A stretch of 64,000 nt of DNA, taken from positions 1-64,000 of the forward strand of contig NW_024067939.1 of assembly GCF_009389715.1 (NCBI RefSeq), read 5' to 3'. This document shows, piece by piece, positions 22,687 through 35,076 of the stretch. The notes beneath the pieces are model-generated. The model ran no database searches, was not told where the DNA came from, and saw only the letters and a program-made list of their open reading frames with translations. The translations under genes and the position numbers were made by a program. This DNA comes from Phoenix dactylifera. Its lineage: Eukaryota > Streptophyta > Magnoliopsida > Arecales > Arecaceae. Position 1 is the first letter of the stretch; each line of letters starts with the position of its first letter.

Positions 22687-24340
22687 GCCTTTAGATCTTC
22701 AAAGTTGGCCGGTTAAGGTGTTCAGTCAATGTAAGCGGACCCTCAGGTCAAGGAAGCGTCGAGTGGCTCCGGGGAACATTTCCCTCCCGGCCCTGGCAAG
22801 CGTCTCCTTAGTCTTCTGCGTGTTGGGCTGCTTCACGCCAAGATTCCCGTCCTATAGGCCCTTACACGGACATCAATCGATGACGTAGGTATAGAAATTT
22901 GCTGCGCCGATTGGCAGAGCTTGCGGTGCACTCGATCGTACGTGCTGAACCATGATTCTTATCATGGTGCAACTTTGGAGCCTCTCGGTACCCCCGGCAT
23001 GAATCGAATCAGAGCCTATGCATGGCTATCTAGATATATGGCCGTGTGAGCGAGCCAGAAGGACAGCCCTTCTTAGGCCTAAAGGCAGCGTTTTTGTCCC
23101 CTGCCAGCCCTGCGCGTGGCTGCCATGAAATAAAGCGCGATGGCGTTTCAGTAGCGAAGTGACCCGATGCGTTTGGATCCGAATTTTTGAAGAAAGATTC
23201 TCCCAAACTGGATTCAGATTTGGAAGGCATACGTGCCCGCCAGGACCCTCCCTACTGATGCGCACACAGGACGCGCTCTTGGAAGATAGCAGGCCCAGGG
23301 CTAGCTGATGGAACCCCTCATGGGAGATGCGACGTGGGAGGCAAGCTTTTCATCCCGCACCGCTGTTTATAAATTCCTTTGCGCTTCTCGATACTTGGTT
23401 GGAAAATGGCAATCGGGTTGCTCCATAATAATGACGGTCAAATAGTTCTCCGAACCCAATTCTTTGTTTGGTTCATTTGATTCCACGACTTTGTCATCTT
23501 ATGGTCACGCATGCTTCTTTTTTTTTTTTTTTTTTGGTAAAAAATAGGAGTGGGAGGGGGAGGGGAAGGGGGCAGCCCACCTGCGTAGTAACCTCCACTA
23601 TCAAATCATCAAGGAGAACGAGATCGATGATGACATTCCGGCGGCACAGAATGAAAGGAAAGAGTATAGCAAATGTAGGGTATCATGCTAGATTTTAATT
23701 GGAAGAGGGAATAATCGATCTGACGCACAGAGTTCTTGCATGTGGGGTTGCATGGAATAATAGATTGAATATATAACTTCTTTGATTTAAGTGTCGCATG
23801 GACGCCCAACCTCTTGGCCGTGTAATAATAAACTTATTACATATTAAACTGGGGGGCCATCGCTTTTATACTAAACAAGCAGCATTCATCAGCATGGAAC
23901 TTGAGAGTAAGCAAGCTTGGGTAGGGGCATCGAAAGAAATTCCTCATTATAGGAGCTATTTAAAAAAGGCAATTAAACTCTCGCAAGCAACCCATGCAGA
24001 ATGAGGGGCCCCGGGGTTCCCGTGATCGGGCGGCGTTTGCTCCTTTATTGGCAGAAAATTCGAGCAGCCCGAACTCTATTCCATGTAGCTAGGCTTGTCC
24101 GTTAGTTTCGCAATCCTCCTCGGCCGCGCGCTTAGGTTTACGATGAGCTTAACTGGGTCTGGATCGAAAACTATGATCTCCTGGGCCAGCTACTAGTTAT
24201 ACTGCTACTCCTTCATAGATCCGGAATGGAGGACGCCAAACGCAGATCCCAAGCAATAGGAACAGGGAAAAGAAAACGGGGGCCAGGCAGAAGAAAGCAA
24301 CAAAAGTCTTACCAGCTCCTCTTCTCTCACACTCAAATGT
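22687..24340. other. Intergenic DNA upstream of the CLE gene
   Basis: A moderately GC-rich block (22690-23300) is followed by a poly(T) run at 23519-23535 and mixed sequence. Several open frames of 60-90 codons exist on both strands without recognisable domains. I see no gene. Confidence 0.5.
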
Positions 24341-24353
24341 CCAATCACGACCC

Positions 24354-24361
24354 GTATATAT
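24354..24361 (+). promoter_or_regulatory. Candidate TATA box of the CLE gene
   Basis: GTATATAT lies 57-64 bases before the CLE start codon, with CCAATCAC about 15 bases further upstream. The spacing would give a short leader of some 30 bases. Assignment rests on position and motif only. Confidence 0.5.
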
Positions 24362-24417
24362 TCGCATCATCCGCCAATTATACTCTCCGCCAAGCAGACA
24401 GGAGAAGAGGGGGAGAG

Positions 24418-24675
24418 ATGAAGTGCCCAAAGTTAGTGCTGATGGTCTCTCTCGTGTATCTAATTCTCAAGGCGAGCCCCCTCCTCGTCTCGGTGAAGGC
24501 AGAGAAGTCCTCCAGCTCCGCCTCTAAAGAAACCCCGAAAGAGAGGCGGAGAGCCGTAGACTCCATCAGCTTCCAATGCGGAAAATTCAGCCGGGGCGCC
24601 AACAGACGAGAGGAGGGCGTCCGAGAAGAGAAGAGATTCTCGCCGACCGGCTCCAACCCACTTCACAATTTATAG
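24418..24675 (+). CDS. CLE (CLAVATA3/ESR-related) signalling peptide precursor
   Basis: An intronless 85-codon gene. Residues 1 to about 28 form a signal peptide (basic MKCPK, then a hydrophobic stretch to SVKAE). A variable, charged Ser/Lys/Arg-rich middle follows, and the C-terminus carries the CLE dodecapeptide RFSPTGSNPLHN plus one Leu before TAG. The motif has the invariant Arg, Pro, Gly, Pro and His-Asn of the family; TGSNPLHN resembles CLE20-type peptides. CLE precursors are usually 75-120 residues, secreted and processed to a 12-13 residue ligand for leucine-rich-repeat receptor kinases, with hydroxylated prolines. The frame is open upstream to 24226, but the ATG at 24418 is chosen because it places the signal peptide at the N-terminus and lies just after a TATA-like site. 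Confidence 0.88.
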   Translation: MKCPKLVLMVSLVYLILKASPLLVSVKAEKSSSSASKETPKERRRAVDSISFQCGKFSRGANRREEGVREEKRFSPTGSNPLHNL

Positions 24676-24906
24676 TTCCAGCAGGTCTTGGGGAAAATTG
24701 GCATCGCACGGACGCCTCTCTACGCTTGCTGGCTCTGTGCATCGCTTGCAAGGCGCCTGGCGGGCCGTGTGCGTGCGTACGTGTGTTTTTTTCAAATCGA
24801 TTTATTGTTTGGGTTCTGCTTACGTAATAGTTAAAATGGTCCTTCTAATATTTCGTTCTACGATGTTAATAATATTAGATAAGCTACCTTCCATGCAAGT
24901 TCGCCT

Positions 24907-24949
24907 CACACACACACACACACACACACTCTCTCTCTCTCTCTCTCTC
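24907..24949. repeat. (CA)n(CT)n compound microsatellite
   Basis: About eleven CA units followed by about ten CT units, 230 bases after the CLE stop codon. Confidence 0.95.
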
Positions 24950-26835
24950 CGCTCCCTGGTTGCCGGAGGTTCCTTAATTTTCTTCTTTTTTAAAAAAAAT
25001 AAAGATGACAAATCGTGCCTGTTAGCAAGTCATGTTCTCTCCAAATAGCAAAGGAAACTAAAATGTAATCACAAACTGCTGAAGTTGACTACGTGGCATA
25101 TTTATTGGTCACAAAAAAATTAAATATATATATAATATTAAGTGCTATGTTTTTTTTTTTTTGGAGAAGAACTCAAAAACGCATTTGGCATATTTACCGT
25201 CGTATATTAAACTATATTTATCAAAAGAAATATCTCCAATAAATACGATCGAGCTTGTGGATGATGCCATCACATGTTTTGTTCTTTTTTTTTGATGAAA
25301 ATACCATCATATATTTTTTTTAAAAAAATATTTATATTTAATCTAGATTTACGTTATAATCTATTGTTATTGTATTTGTAACTTGAAAAATGTTCACATA
25401 TTCTTTGTCTCATTTGAGAGAAAAAGCGATAAAATTATTGAGGACCGATTTGAAAGCTCGGATAAATTATTAGAGAAATCTATGTAGGTACTTTTGTTGG
25501 TCAAAGAGGATGGTGGTGGAAGGATAACATTGAACTCTCTCCAAAAATATAGAATAATCTAATTACAAAAATATACAATGCGGATAGCCTAAATTTGTTT
25601 TGACGAGGGAAATAGTATCGTAGATTTCAGCGTTCCCCGTCATAGTAATTTCTTCTCTGAGTATCACTTCTCTATTTTCACCATTCAAACATTTACGAAT
25701 GATAGTCATGGATAATTTATTCTTTCAACTAAATAGGCCTTAAATAAAATTTAAACAATATGGTGCATCTATTTGAATGCTCCGTTGGATGCTATGTATT
25801 TTGCTCATCCATAAGCTGCCTGTCATAAACAAATCAACATTTTAAGAGTTAAATTGATTAATAGGTATTTTGCACGAGGTTTAAAACTCCATCATTTTTT
25901 TGTCTGTAATTTTTTTTTCAAAAAAAAAAAGGCGATCATTCCTTATCTTGCTCGGGATGGTTGGATTTGGATCATATCTTTCACACGAAAAAATGATTGA
26001 TTTTTTTTTTCGACATTAACCGTTGGATCACATTTCGTATGGATCTCAAGCATTCTAAACTCTCTTTTTTATCAGCATGCATTTATATGGAAACAGCAAT
26101 TGCACGGTTCTACGGTTGGTGTTTCAAAAAAAGGTGAATCATTTTTTCACACGAAAGTTACAATCCGAACCATGTGATTTAAATAAAAAATAGATATTTT
26201 TTTTTGTTTTTTCACGATCAGAACTTGATATATATATATATATTGGAGCTTGTTGCAGATTGGAGCTTCCAATTACGTTTGCTTTGTCATGTATCAGATG
26301 CCATTAAGTCCGTTCAGACTCACACCAGTTTCAAAAACCAGCCTTCCCAATAGCTGCAAATTTTGGAACGGGCCCAAGGAATAGTGCGCATCCGCATATC
26401 AAGCAAAAAGCAGTACCACGCTCCGCACAAACTCAAATGCAACGCGCAGCAGGGTGTCAGGGCCCTGGACGAGGAGCTCCGCCCACATACAGACTCATGC
26501 TTTAAGGATTCACCACACTGCCGGTCATCACATACATATATATAGTCGTACCATGATGTGCGGGAATCACGGAAAGATTGGTGAGAGGAAGGGAATTCAC
26601 GGACCATCCTCCAAGGCCCTTTCCCTCGTTCCCCTTCACGAATCACGACGCAGCACCAGTGAATCAAAGCGCATAGATTCCCTTCTGCTGCTGCTGCTGC
26701 AGCAGCTTAGTTCTCCATTTTATTTCTAGTTTAGTATGCAAGAAAGATGCTCGTGAAGAGAAGAGCCATTCCTTCACCCGACCGCCTTGCCAAGGGATCG
26801 CTGCGATGCACTCGAGAAAAGTACGATTTACGACC
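24950..26835. other. AT-rich intergenic DNA, no gene seen
   Basis: Long A- and T-runs, a short (TA)n at about 26230-26243 and a (CTG)n tract at 26685-26706. No recognisable coding sequence. The left LTR of the Tat-type element begins at 26836. Confidence 0.6.
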
Positions 26836-27674
26836 TGTTGGGGAAATACGGTTTTCCCCCAGTAATACAATAACCCTGCCACCGGAAGATTACGCAGTCG
26901 ATGACCCCGGACGACTGAGGCCGGCGCCCGACCTCAGAGCGTCCGATCCCGGATCATCCGACCTAGAGGACTTCCGACCTCAAAGGCGGGTCTTTGTCGA
27001 CCACCTGCCGCGGCCGTACCTCTCCGATGTCCGGCCAAGGGCCATATCCTGCCACTGCCCCAGCATTTATTACACATGATCCCGGCAAATCCTCAGTTCA
27101 CGCAACAATTAATGTGAATCTCCGGCCTACGCAACAATTAATGTGAATCTCCGGCCTACGCAACAATTAATGCGCGTGGCTCCTTTCATCTACGGATCCT
27201 CAGTTCTCCACGGCAAATCAGCTCGGCAGAGTCCTGTCCACCATGATAAGTCTGACCCCAGCCTCACCGCCGACATCAATGCAATGATTCACCCGATCGC
27301 GTGACGGCTCAGGTCGTACGACGGCCTTACCTCCGACATCAGTGTAATTATTTACTTGTCCGTGCACCGGATCAAGCAACATGCCGAGCTGTACGACGGC
27401 CTTGTCTGGTCACATCGCAGGTAAACCCCCCTATAAAAAGGGGGGGGGGGAAGAGAGAAAGAGAGAGGACGACTGCTCCCATTTTCTTTAAACACTATTT
27501 TGCCCCCTCTAACTTAAGCATCGGAGGGCCGGCGCCGGAAGCCCCGGCCACCGGCTTTTCTGCAGGCACCCCGACAAAGGACGCCGCCCGCCGACGCATC
27601 ATCACTCCCTCGCGTCCGCCGACAGCTCCCCCTCCTCGACGGACGATCGCCCCCGGGTCCAATTTCCAGCAACA
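26836..27674 (+). repeat. Tat element 5' LTR
   Basis: 839 bp, ending CCAGCAACA. It contains about two and a half copies of a 28-bp tandem repeat (CGCAACAATTAATGTGAATC core, 27095-27175) and a TATA-like CCTATAAAAAGG at about 27430, the likely start region of the genomic RNA. Confidence 0.92.
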
Positions 27675-27676
27675 GT

Positions 27677-27692
27677 TGGCGCTAGAGGAAGG
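27677..27692 (+). other. Tat element primer-binding site
   Basis: TGGCGCTAGAGGAAGG begins two bases after the 5' LTR, the position and TGGCGC start expected of a Gypsy primer-binding site. I have not identified the tRNA it would pair with. Confidence 0.6.
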
Positions 27693-27707
27693 GCCCGAGT
27701 TGCGATC

Positions 27708-30700
27708 ATGAAGTTGAGAAGTAAGGGAGCCTCCAACATCTCCCGGCGTCCCCCACAGAGTCCTGGACATTCCGTCCAGAATTCACCTGCACCGGCTGAC
27801 CCGGTTCCTCAGGTCCAGCCGGAGCAATTCAATGCCCTGGTGCAGCAAGTCCAGGCCTTGGCGGCCACCGTTCAAGGCCTGCGACGTGAGGAGGCCTTAC
27901 CAACGCTCCCCCCGCAGGCCCAGCTCTTGCCGGAGTCCCCTCCCAACGGTCCGGTCCCCCAGGGCCAGAATCTTCATGGCTCTTCAAGGGCCAACAATGA
28001 AGGGCGGACCTCCCCCCGGAGAGAGCTGCCTGGGGAAGGTCCCAACGGAAGACCCCAACCCTCCGAAGCCGAATCTGCCCCAGACCACCGTGAGCCGGAG
28101 CAAACCACGGCGACGGTTCCTCGGGTTGGGGAGCTCGATAGGAAAGTCGAGCACTTGGAGCGCCAGATTGAAGCGCTCCACAGCAAGAAGGCAAGACAAG
28201 ATGGGGATTTTGAGTTCACCACCAAGTCCCCCTTTTCCCGCCAGATCAAGGATGAGCCGGTCCCCTTGAGGTTCAAAATGCCTCAAGTGGAGCCCTACAA
28301 TGGAGTCACCGACCCCCTCGATCACTTGGAGAGCTACCGAGCTCTTATGGCCCTACAAGGATCCTCGGAGGCTGTGCTTTGTAAGGCCTTCCCGGCGACT
28401 CTTCGAGGGACAGCTCGACTCTGGTTTTCTGGGCTAAAGCCGAGCACAGTATCTTCCTTCGAGCAACTTGGCAGACAATTTGCCACCAATTTTGCCGCCA
28501 GCCGACGCCAACGGCGGACATCAGATTTCCTCCTAGATGTCAAGCAGAAGGAGGGAGAGTCCCTGAAGGAGTATCTGGACCGCTTTACCGCCGCCACATG
28601 GGAAGTTCGCGAGCTGGACCAGTCCATAGCCATGTCGGCTTTAAAGACTGGGGCCCGCTCTTATCGATTCCTTTTCTCCATCGAGAAGAGCTTCCCGGCC
28701 GACTTCACCGAGATGCTGGCCCGAGCTCGGAAGTACGCTAAGGCCGAAGAGGCAATCGCCTCTAGGCGAGGCGCAATCGAGCCCGCCTCAAGAAAGCAGA
28801 AGAAACGCCGCGAGGAGCGCGGCCGCCAAAGAAGCCGATCCCCTCGCCGAGAGAAGAATCTCCCCCGACTGAGAAGCCCGCCTCAGCAGCAGGGACAACC
28901 TCAACGGAGGACCTCACTACGACCAAGGTCCCCACCACGGCCTCGGACACACCCAGGGAGGTACGAAAATTACACCCCTGTCAACGCTCCCCGGGCCGAA
29001 ATTTTGATGGGGATCGAAGGCCGGGATTTCTTCCGACCTCCACCTCCCATGCGGGATACGGGATTCCCGCGCAACCCCAGGAAGTACTGTCGCTTCCACC
29101 GAGACCACGGACACGACACGGAGGACTGTATTCAGCTCCGAGACGAGATCGAGGCGCTTATTCGCCGTGGGGTGCTCAATCGGTTCGTTCGGAACCGACG
29201 CGAAGAAAGGAGGCCAGTGGAAAACGCAGCACCGTCCGAGAATCCGGATGACAACAGGCCCATCGCCGGCACCATCAATGTAATCGAAGAAGCCTCGGCG
29301 GGAGGACCAGCCCAAGGAATTTCTCCGAAGCGCCAGCGTACTGCCGAAGTCATTTCGTTCTCGGACGAGGATTTGGAAGGGGTTGAGACCCCTCACGATG
29401 ACGCTGTGGTCATCTCCATGATTGTCAATAAATTCGATGTAAAACGTGTCCTAGTTGACAATGGAAGTTCAGCCAACGTTTTGTACTATCATGCCTACCA
29501 AAAAATGGGGTCACCAGAAGGACAACTCCGAAAAATTAATGCCCCACTTATCGGGTTTACCGGAGACTCGGTCCCGGTCGAGGGCGAGGTCAGCTCTCTT
29601 GTTACGGTCGGCCTCGCTCCTCGAGAAAGCACTGTGAGGACGGACTTCCTTGTGGTCCGTCTACCCTCGGCCTACAACGCCATCCTGGGGCGACCAGGGC
29701 TAAATGCCCTCCGAGCTGTGGTCTCGACCCGACATCTACTCATGCGATTCCCCACCAACCGAGGAGTAGGCGAAGCCCGCGGGGATCAGCTGGTCGCCAA
29801 GCAGTGCTACATGGTGGCTCACAGAGTGAAGCAGCCAAACGAGGCGCCGGCCCAGGCAACGGGTCCCTCGTTACCCATAGAAACTCTGGACGCAAGGGAT
29901 AATCCTTGGAAGAAGCAAGTAGAGCCTGGTGACCTACTTGTTCAAGTTCCCCTACGAAAAAATCTTCCCGAGCTAACTGTGCAGGTCGGCTCCGGCCTTG
30001 GCGTCCGCGAGAGGGGTCACCTCATCAGCTTCCTGCGGGACAATGCTGATGTCTTCGCCTGGTCGCCCGCTGACGTACCGGAAATTGACCCTGAGGTCAT
30101 AGTCCATCGACTCCAGGTGAAGCCAACCAGCCGACCTGTGAAGCAGAAAAAGAGGGGCTCCGCCCCGGAATGACAACGGGCCGCAGCCGAGGAGGTAGAC
30201 AAACTCCTCAAAGCCGGCTTCATCCGGGAGGTCTCCTACCCAGATTGGCTCGCCAACATAGTCCTTGTAAAGAAGGCCAATGGGAAATGGCGCATGTGCG
30301 TGGACTACACTGACCTGAACAAGGCCTGCCCGAAGGATAGCTTCCTCCTCCCAAGTATCGACCAGCTCGTGGACATCAACTACTGACATTCATGGACGCC
30401 TTCTCCGGATACAATCAGATCCGGATGGCGCCGGAAGACGAGGAGAAGACGGCCTTCATCACCGACAAGGGCACCTATTGCTACAAGGTGATGCCTTTCG
30501 GTTTGAAGAATGCTGGAGCCACGTATCAGAGGCTGGTCAGCCAAATATTTGAGGACCAGATCGGCCGAAATATGGAGGTCTACGTGGACGACATGCTGGT
30601 GAAAAGCCAAGTGGCGGAGCACCATGTGGCCGATCTCAACGAAACATTCTCCAAGCTCAGGAGGTACCGAATGAAACTCAACCCAGCAAAATGCGCCTTC

Positions 30701-33141
30701 GGAGTCACCTCTGGCAAATTCCTGGGCTTCATAGTGACCCAGCATGGAGTTGAAGCCAACTCCGAGAAAATTCGGGCGCTGCAGGAGATGACGCCCCCAA
30801 AGACAGTCAAAGAAGTGCAGCGACTCACTGGACGGGTCGCCGCCTTGGGGAGGTTCGTCTCCCGATCGGCCGAGCGCTGTCTCCCCTTCTTCAAGATCCT
30901 TAAGCGGCCAAAGGACTTTCTGTGGTCAGAAGAATGCCAGCGAGCCTTTGAAGAGCTCAGACGCCTTCTGGCCTCTCCCCCCGCTGCTCACCAAGCCTCA
31001 GCGGGGCGAGGTCCTCTACTTATACTTGGCCGTTTCCCCGACCGCGGTAAGCTCAGTCCTGGTCCGGGAAGAGGACAAGCTCCAAAAGCCAGTCTACTAC
31101 ATCAGCCGGGTCCTCAGGGATCCTGAGACCCGATATTCTAAACTTGAGAAGACAATTTTCGCCCTTATCATCTCGGCTCGGAGACTCCGCCCTTATTTTC
31201 AAGCACATACAATAGTCATACTGACCGACCAGCCTATGAAGCAAATATTGCAGAGGTCGGACCGTGCAGGAAGGATCGCCAAGTGGGCGGTAGAGCTCGG
31301 GGAATTCGACCTCGAATATCGGCCCAGGCCGGCCATCAAAGCTCAAGTTCTCGCCGACTTCCTTGTGGAATGTACCTTGCCGGACGACCCTGAGCCACCA
31401 TCTGCGCCTATGGATGGAACCCCGAAGCAACCGTGGGTTCTATATTCGGATGGGTCTTCAGCTTCGGGGGGTAGCGGGGCTGGATTAATCCTCACCAGCC
31501 CAGACGGAGTGGTGGCCGAGCAAGCCCTCCGCCTCGAGTTCCGGCCTCAAACAACGAGGCGGAGTACGAGGCGCTTATTGCTGGGCTTAAATTGGCGAAA
31601 GAACTGAAAGTGGAAGATTTGAAGGCCTTCAGCGATTCCCAGCTGATAGTGAGCCAAGTCCAGGGGGACTTTGAAGCGAAAGAGCCATCAATGCAAAAGT
31701 ATCTTCAAAAAGTGCGGGAACTTACGTCCGCCCTAGGTTCTTTCAACATCCAGCACATTCCCAGAGCGGAGAATCTCAGGGCGGACCTGTTATCCAAGCT
31801 AGCGACCTCCCGCATGAGCGAGCTTTCTAAGGAAACGACGCTCGAATATCTTCGGACACCCAGCACGGAGGAACCCGAACCCACCATGTGCATCGACTTC
31901 GAGCCGAGCTGGATCGACGGGCTCGTCCGTTATCTCCGGGACGGAACCCTCCCTCAAGATGAGATTGAGGCTCGCCGGATCAGGCTCAAGCTCCACGGTA
32001 TGTCCTATACGAAAATAGGCTTTATCGTCGATCATTCACTTCTCCCCTCCTCAGATGTCTCCGCCCTTCTGAGGCGGACTATGCCCTCCGAGAGGTCCAT
32101 GAAGGAATTTGCGGAAACCACCTGGGAGGTCGGTCGTTAGCCCATAAGATCCTGCGACAAGGATATTACTGGCCCACCCTCCAGAAGGATGCGACGGACT
32201 TCGTTCGGAGGTGCGACCGGTGCCAGCGGAACGCCAACATCCAACGCCGACCTTCGGCCCTGCTGACCTCAATCACCGCCCCCTGGCCGTTTGCCCAGTG
32301 GGGAATCGACATTCTGGGACCCTTCCCTCTGGCAACCGGACAAAGGAAATTTCTGGTCGTCTCCATCGACTACTTCACCAAGTGGGTCGAAGCTGAACCT
32401 GTGGCTCGGATCACCAAGCATAAGATGCGGGACTTCGTGTGGAAGTCCATTATCTGTAGATTCGGACTCCCCCGTATCCTTATATCCGACAATGGCCGGC
32501 AGTTCGACAACGTCCACTTCAGAGAATTTTGCTCTGAGCTCGGCATCGACCACCGCTTCACCTCGGTCGCCCATCCCCAGACGAACGGGGAAACTGAGGT
32601 AACGAATCGTACTATTTTGTAGGGACTCAAGGCCAGGCTTGACCGATCCAAAGGACAATGGGTTGAGGACCTGTACAACGTCCTCTCGGCTTATCGGACT
32701 ACGTTCCGATTGCCCACCGGCGAGACCCCCTTCAACCTGGCATATGGCACGGAGGCTGTCATCCCACTGGAAATCGGCCTCCCTTCCCCAAGAGTGGAGC
32801 ATTACGATCCTGACTCCAACTCTTCTCGGCTCAGAAACAACCTGGATCTCGTCGAAGAGACACGAGAGGTCGCCCGGGTCCGTATGGCAAGATACCAACA
32901 AAAAACGGCTCAATACTACAACTCTCGGGTCAAGCCCAAGCTCTTCAAAGTAGGGGACCTCGTCCTCAGGAGGGCCGAGGCCTCTCAGCCAACTGAGCAG
33001 GGAAAGCTCGCCCCGAATTGGGAAGGGCCGTATCAAATCGCCCGAGTACAACGACCCGGAGCATACAAGCTGAAATCTCTCGAAGGGACCCCCATTCCGC
33101 GAAGCTGGAATTCCGAGAATCTACGAATGTACTACCAATAA
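27708..33141 (+). pseudogene. Tat-type gag-pol polyprotein, multiply broken
   Basis: It starts at ATG 27708, 33 bases after the LTR. Gag with the retrotransposon gag domain lies near 28260-28780 (DPLDHLESYRALM, LWFSGLKPSTV), then a CRFHRDHGHDTEDC zinc motif near 29090 and the protease motif LVDNGSSANVLY near 29450. RT contains MDAFSGYNQI and the catalytic VYVDDMLVKS (30580). A Gypsy RNase H follows near 31040-31370 and a second RNase H from 31440 ([14 protein letters not shown]). Integrase has HEG...CDRCQ, GIDILGPFP and SDNGRQFDN, ending at 33141. Lesions: TGA 30171-30173 (likely Arg CGA), a short deletion with frameshift near 30377-30386, frameshifts near 30975, 31545 and 32045, and TAG 32620-32622 (likely Gln CAG). 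Gag and protease are still one open frame. Confidence 0.95.
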
Positions 33142-33248
33142 GACCCCTAGGGGTTCAAGACAATCAAAAACACGGATTCGGTCTCCTTTTTACATATGAT
33201 CCGACCATTCCAATAATTACAGTTATCTCTTCTAACCTTGGGTCGTTT

Positions 33249-34066
33249 GTGATCCCCAGATTCCTCGGCCAAGGTCGGGATGCCTCGAGGCTCGACTGTA
33301 GAGTTCCAAACTCCCTTGACCTCGGGAAGTATTGCAGGACAGCGGAGCACCGATCTGGCGCACGATCCCTCGACTAAGGTCGAGATGCCCCGAGGGTCGA
33401 CCGTAGAGTCCCAAACTCCCTCGACCTCGGGAAGTGTCGCAGGTCGGTAGCGCGTTCCCAGACCCACCGACCTGGCGCACGATCCCTCGACTAAGGTCGA
33501 GATGCCCCGAGGGTCGACCGTAGAGTCCCAAACTCCCTCGACCTCGGGAAGCGTCGCAGGTCGGTAGCGCGTTCCCAGACCCACCGACCTGGCGCACGAT
33601 CCCTCGACTAAGGTCGAGATGCCCCGAGGGTCGACCGTAGAGTCCCAAACTCCCTCGACCTCGGAAAGCGTCGCAGGTCGGTAGCGCGTTCCCAGACCCA
33701 CCGACCTGGCGCACGATCCCTCGACTAAGGTCGAGATGCCCCGAGGGTCGACCGTAGAGTCCCAAACTCCCTCGACCTCGGGAAGCGTCGCAGGTCGGTA
33801 GCGCGTTCCCAGACCCACCGACCTGGCGCACGATCCCTCGACTAAGGTCGAGATGCCCCGAGGGTCGACCGTAGAGTCCCAAACTCCCTCGACCTCGGGA
33901 AGCGTCGCAGGTCGGTAGCGCGTTCCCAGACCCACCGACCTGGCGCACGATCCCTCGACTAAGGTTGAGATGCCCCGAGGCTCGACCGTAGAGTCCCAAA
34001 CTCCCTCGACCTCGGGAAGAGTCGCAGATTGATGGAGCATCCCCAAACCCCCTCAACCTCGGCGGG
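33249..34066. repeat. 117-bp tandem array, about seven copies
   Basis: The marker CACGATCCCT recurs at 33361, 33478, 33595, 33712, 33829 and 33946, exactly 117 bp apart. More diverged flanking units begin at about 33250 and end near 34066. Central copies differ by one or two bases. The period is a multiple of three, so stop-free frames of 274 and 299 codons appear on the minus strand; these are products of the repeat and not convincing proteins. The array lies between the integrase stop and the 3' end of the antisense gene. Confidence 0.95.
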
Positions 34067-35076
34067 CGCCATAGGGCTCATGAGAAGCCCGAGCTCCTCA
34101 AAAGTCAAAGAATGACTTCGGAAGTTGGCGAGGAGATAAGGCCACCTACTCTGATACGAGGGGCGCAATTTTGGAGACACAAAAGGTACATCCTATTTGA
34201 TGCTCGCCTTGCTATATTTATCTACGTATTGACAGTGAAACCCCGATTGAAATCGGGACCTTAATCTGGCCAAGGTCGGATTGCTTCTACAAGTCGGTGT
34301 AAGATTAATCTCCCGCTGACCTTGTGCATGCTTCGTCTACCGACGATCTCCACCACAACTCATATAAACCCTTATGGGCAAGGGCCAAATTCAGCCCCCA
34401 TGCCCAGACTCCGATGTCAACCTGTGAAGATAACCTCAAAGGCCGAGGTGTTCCTTACAGGCCCCAATCTCGCTCGCCTGAATCTCGGCAGAGTTCGAGG
34501 GCAATGACTGCGAAAAACCTGGCGACGATGTGACTATTGGCCTAAGCTCCCCTTTGGGGGACAACTTTCTTACGGGCCTGCGCCCCAAGAGCCAGGCTCA
34601 AAAGCTTGGCCGAGCACCTCGGTAGCGACCTATGTAGGTCTAGCGCGGCCCCACTTGGGGGCCCGAAGCCCGAACCCGGAGCCATGAGAACCTAAAAGCC
34701 AAACTTGGCAACCTCTGCGACCTACGAATCCGAGCTACAAGACTTGGTGAAATTTCCTAAAGTCTAAGCTCGGAGCCCCCCCTAGCTAGCGTAATCAGAG
34801 TTCGGACACTTATACACACCAGAAGAAAGGTAAGACATAGCCAAAGAAAATGTCTTTATTAATATTATCCGAAGGCTCGGATACGAAGTCGAGAGTCGGC
34901 AGAAGTACCGACCTCGTTTCCGAGTGAAAAAGACAGAGAAGAAGAATAAATGTAGAAGTGAAAGAAAAAGCTTTCATTGATGAAACGCCAAAAGGCTAAG
35001 TACAAAACTAGAAGCCGGCCTTTTACAAAGTTGTAGGCCGACCTCGTTTACAATGAACAGAGAAAAAACCGAAGTC
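34067..35076. other. Tat element spacer and antisense gene 3' UTR
   Basis: Non-coding element sequence. On the minus strand, 34973-34978 reads AATGAA in the context CATCAATGAAAG. The second Tat element has CATCAATAAAG at the same place after its antisense gene, so this is a candidate polyadenylation region about 100 bases past the stop codon. Confidence 0.5.

Noticed and set aside
24226..24417. Upstream in-frame extension of the CLE frame
   Set aside because: Starting here would bury the signal peptide inside the protein and place the TATA-like and CCAAT motifs within coding sequence.
27301..27711. 136-codon frame overlapping the Tat 5' LTR end
   Set aside because: It lies in the LTR, and the equivalent right-LTR frame is broken, so there is no sign of coding constraint.
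33147..34056. Minus-strand frames of 299 and 274 codons
   Set aside because: They are translations of the 117-bp tandem array in two frames at once and stay open because the period is a multiple of three.
33249..34066. CRISPR-like array
   Set aside because: Units are contiguous without unique spacers, and the DNA is from a plant nucleus; it is a tandem repeat in a retrotransposon.
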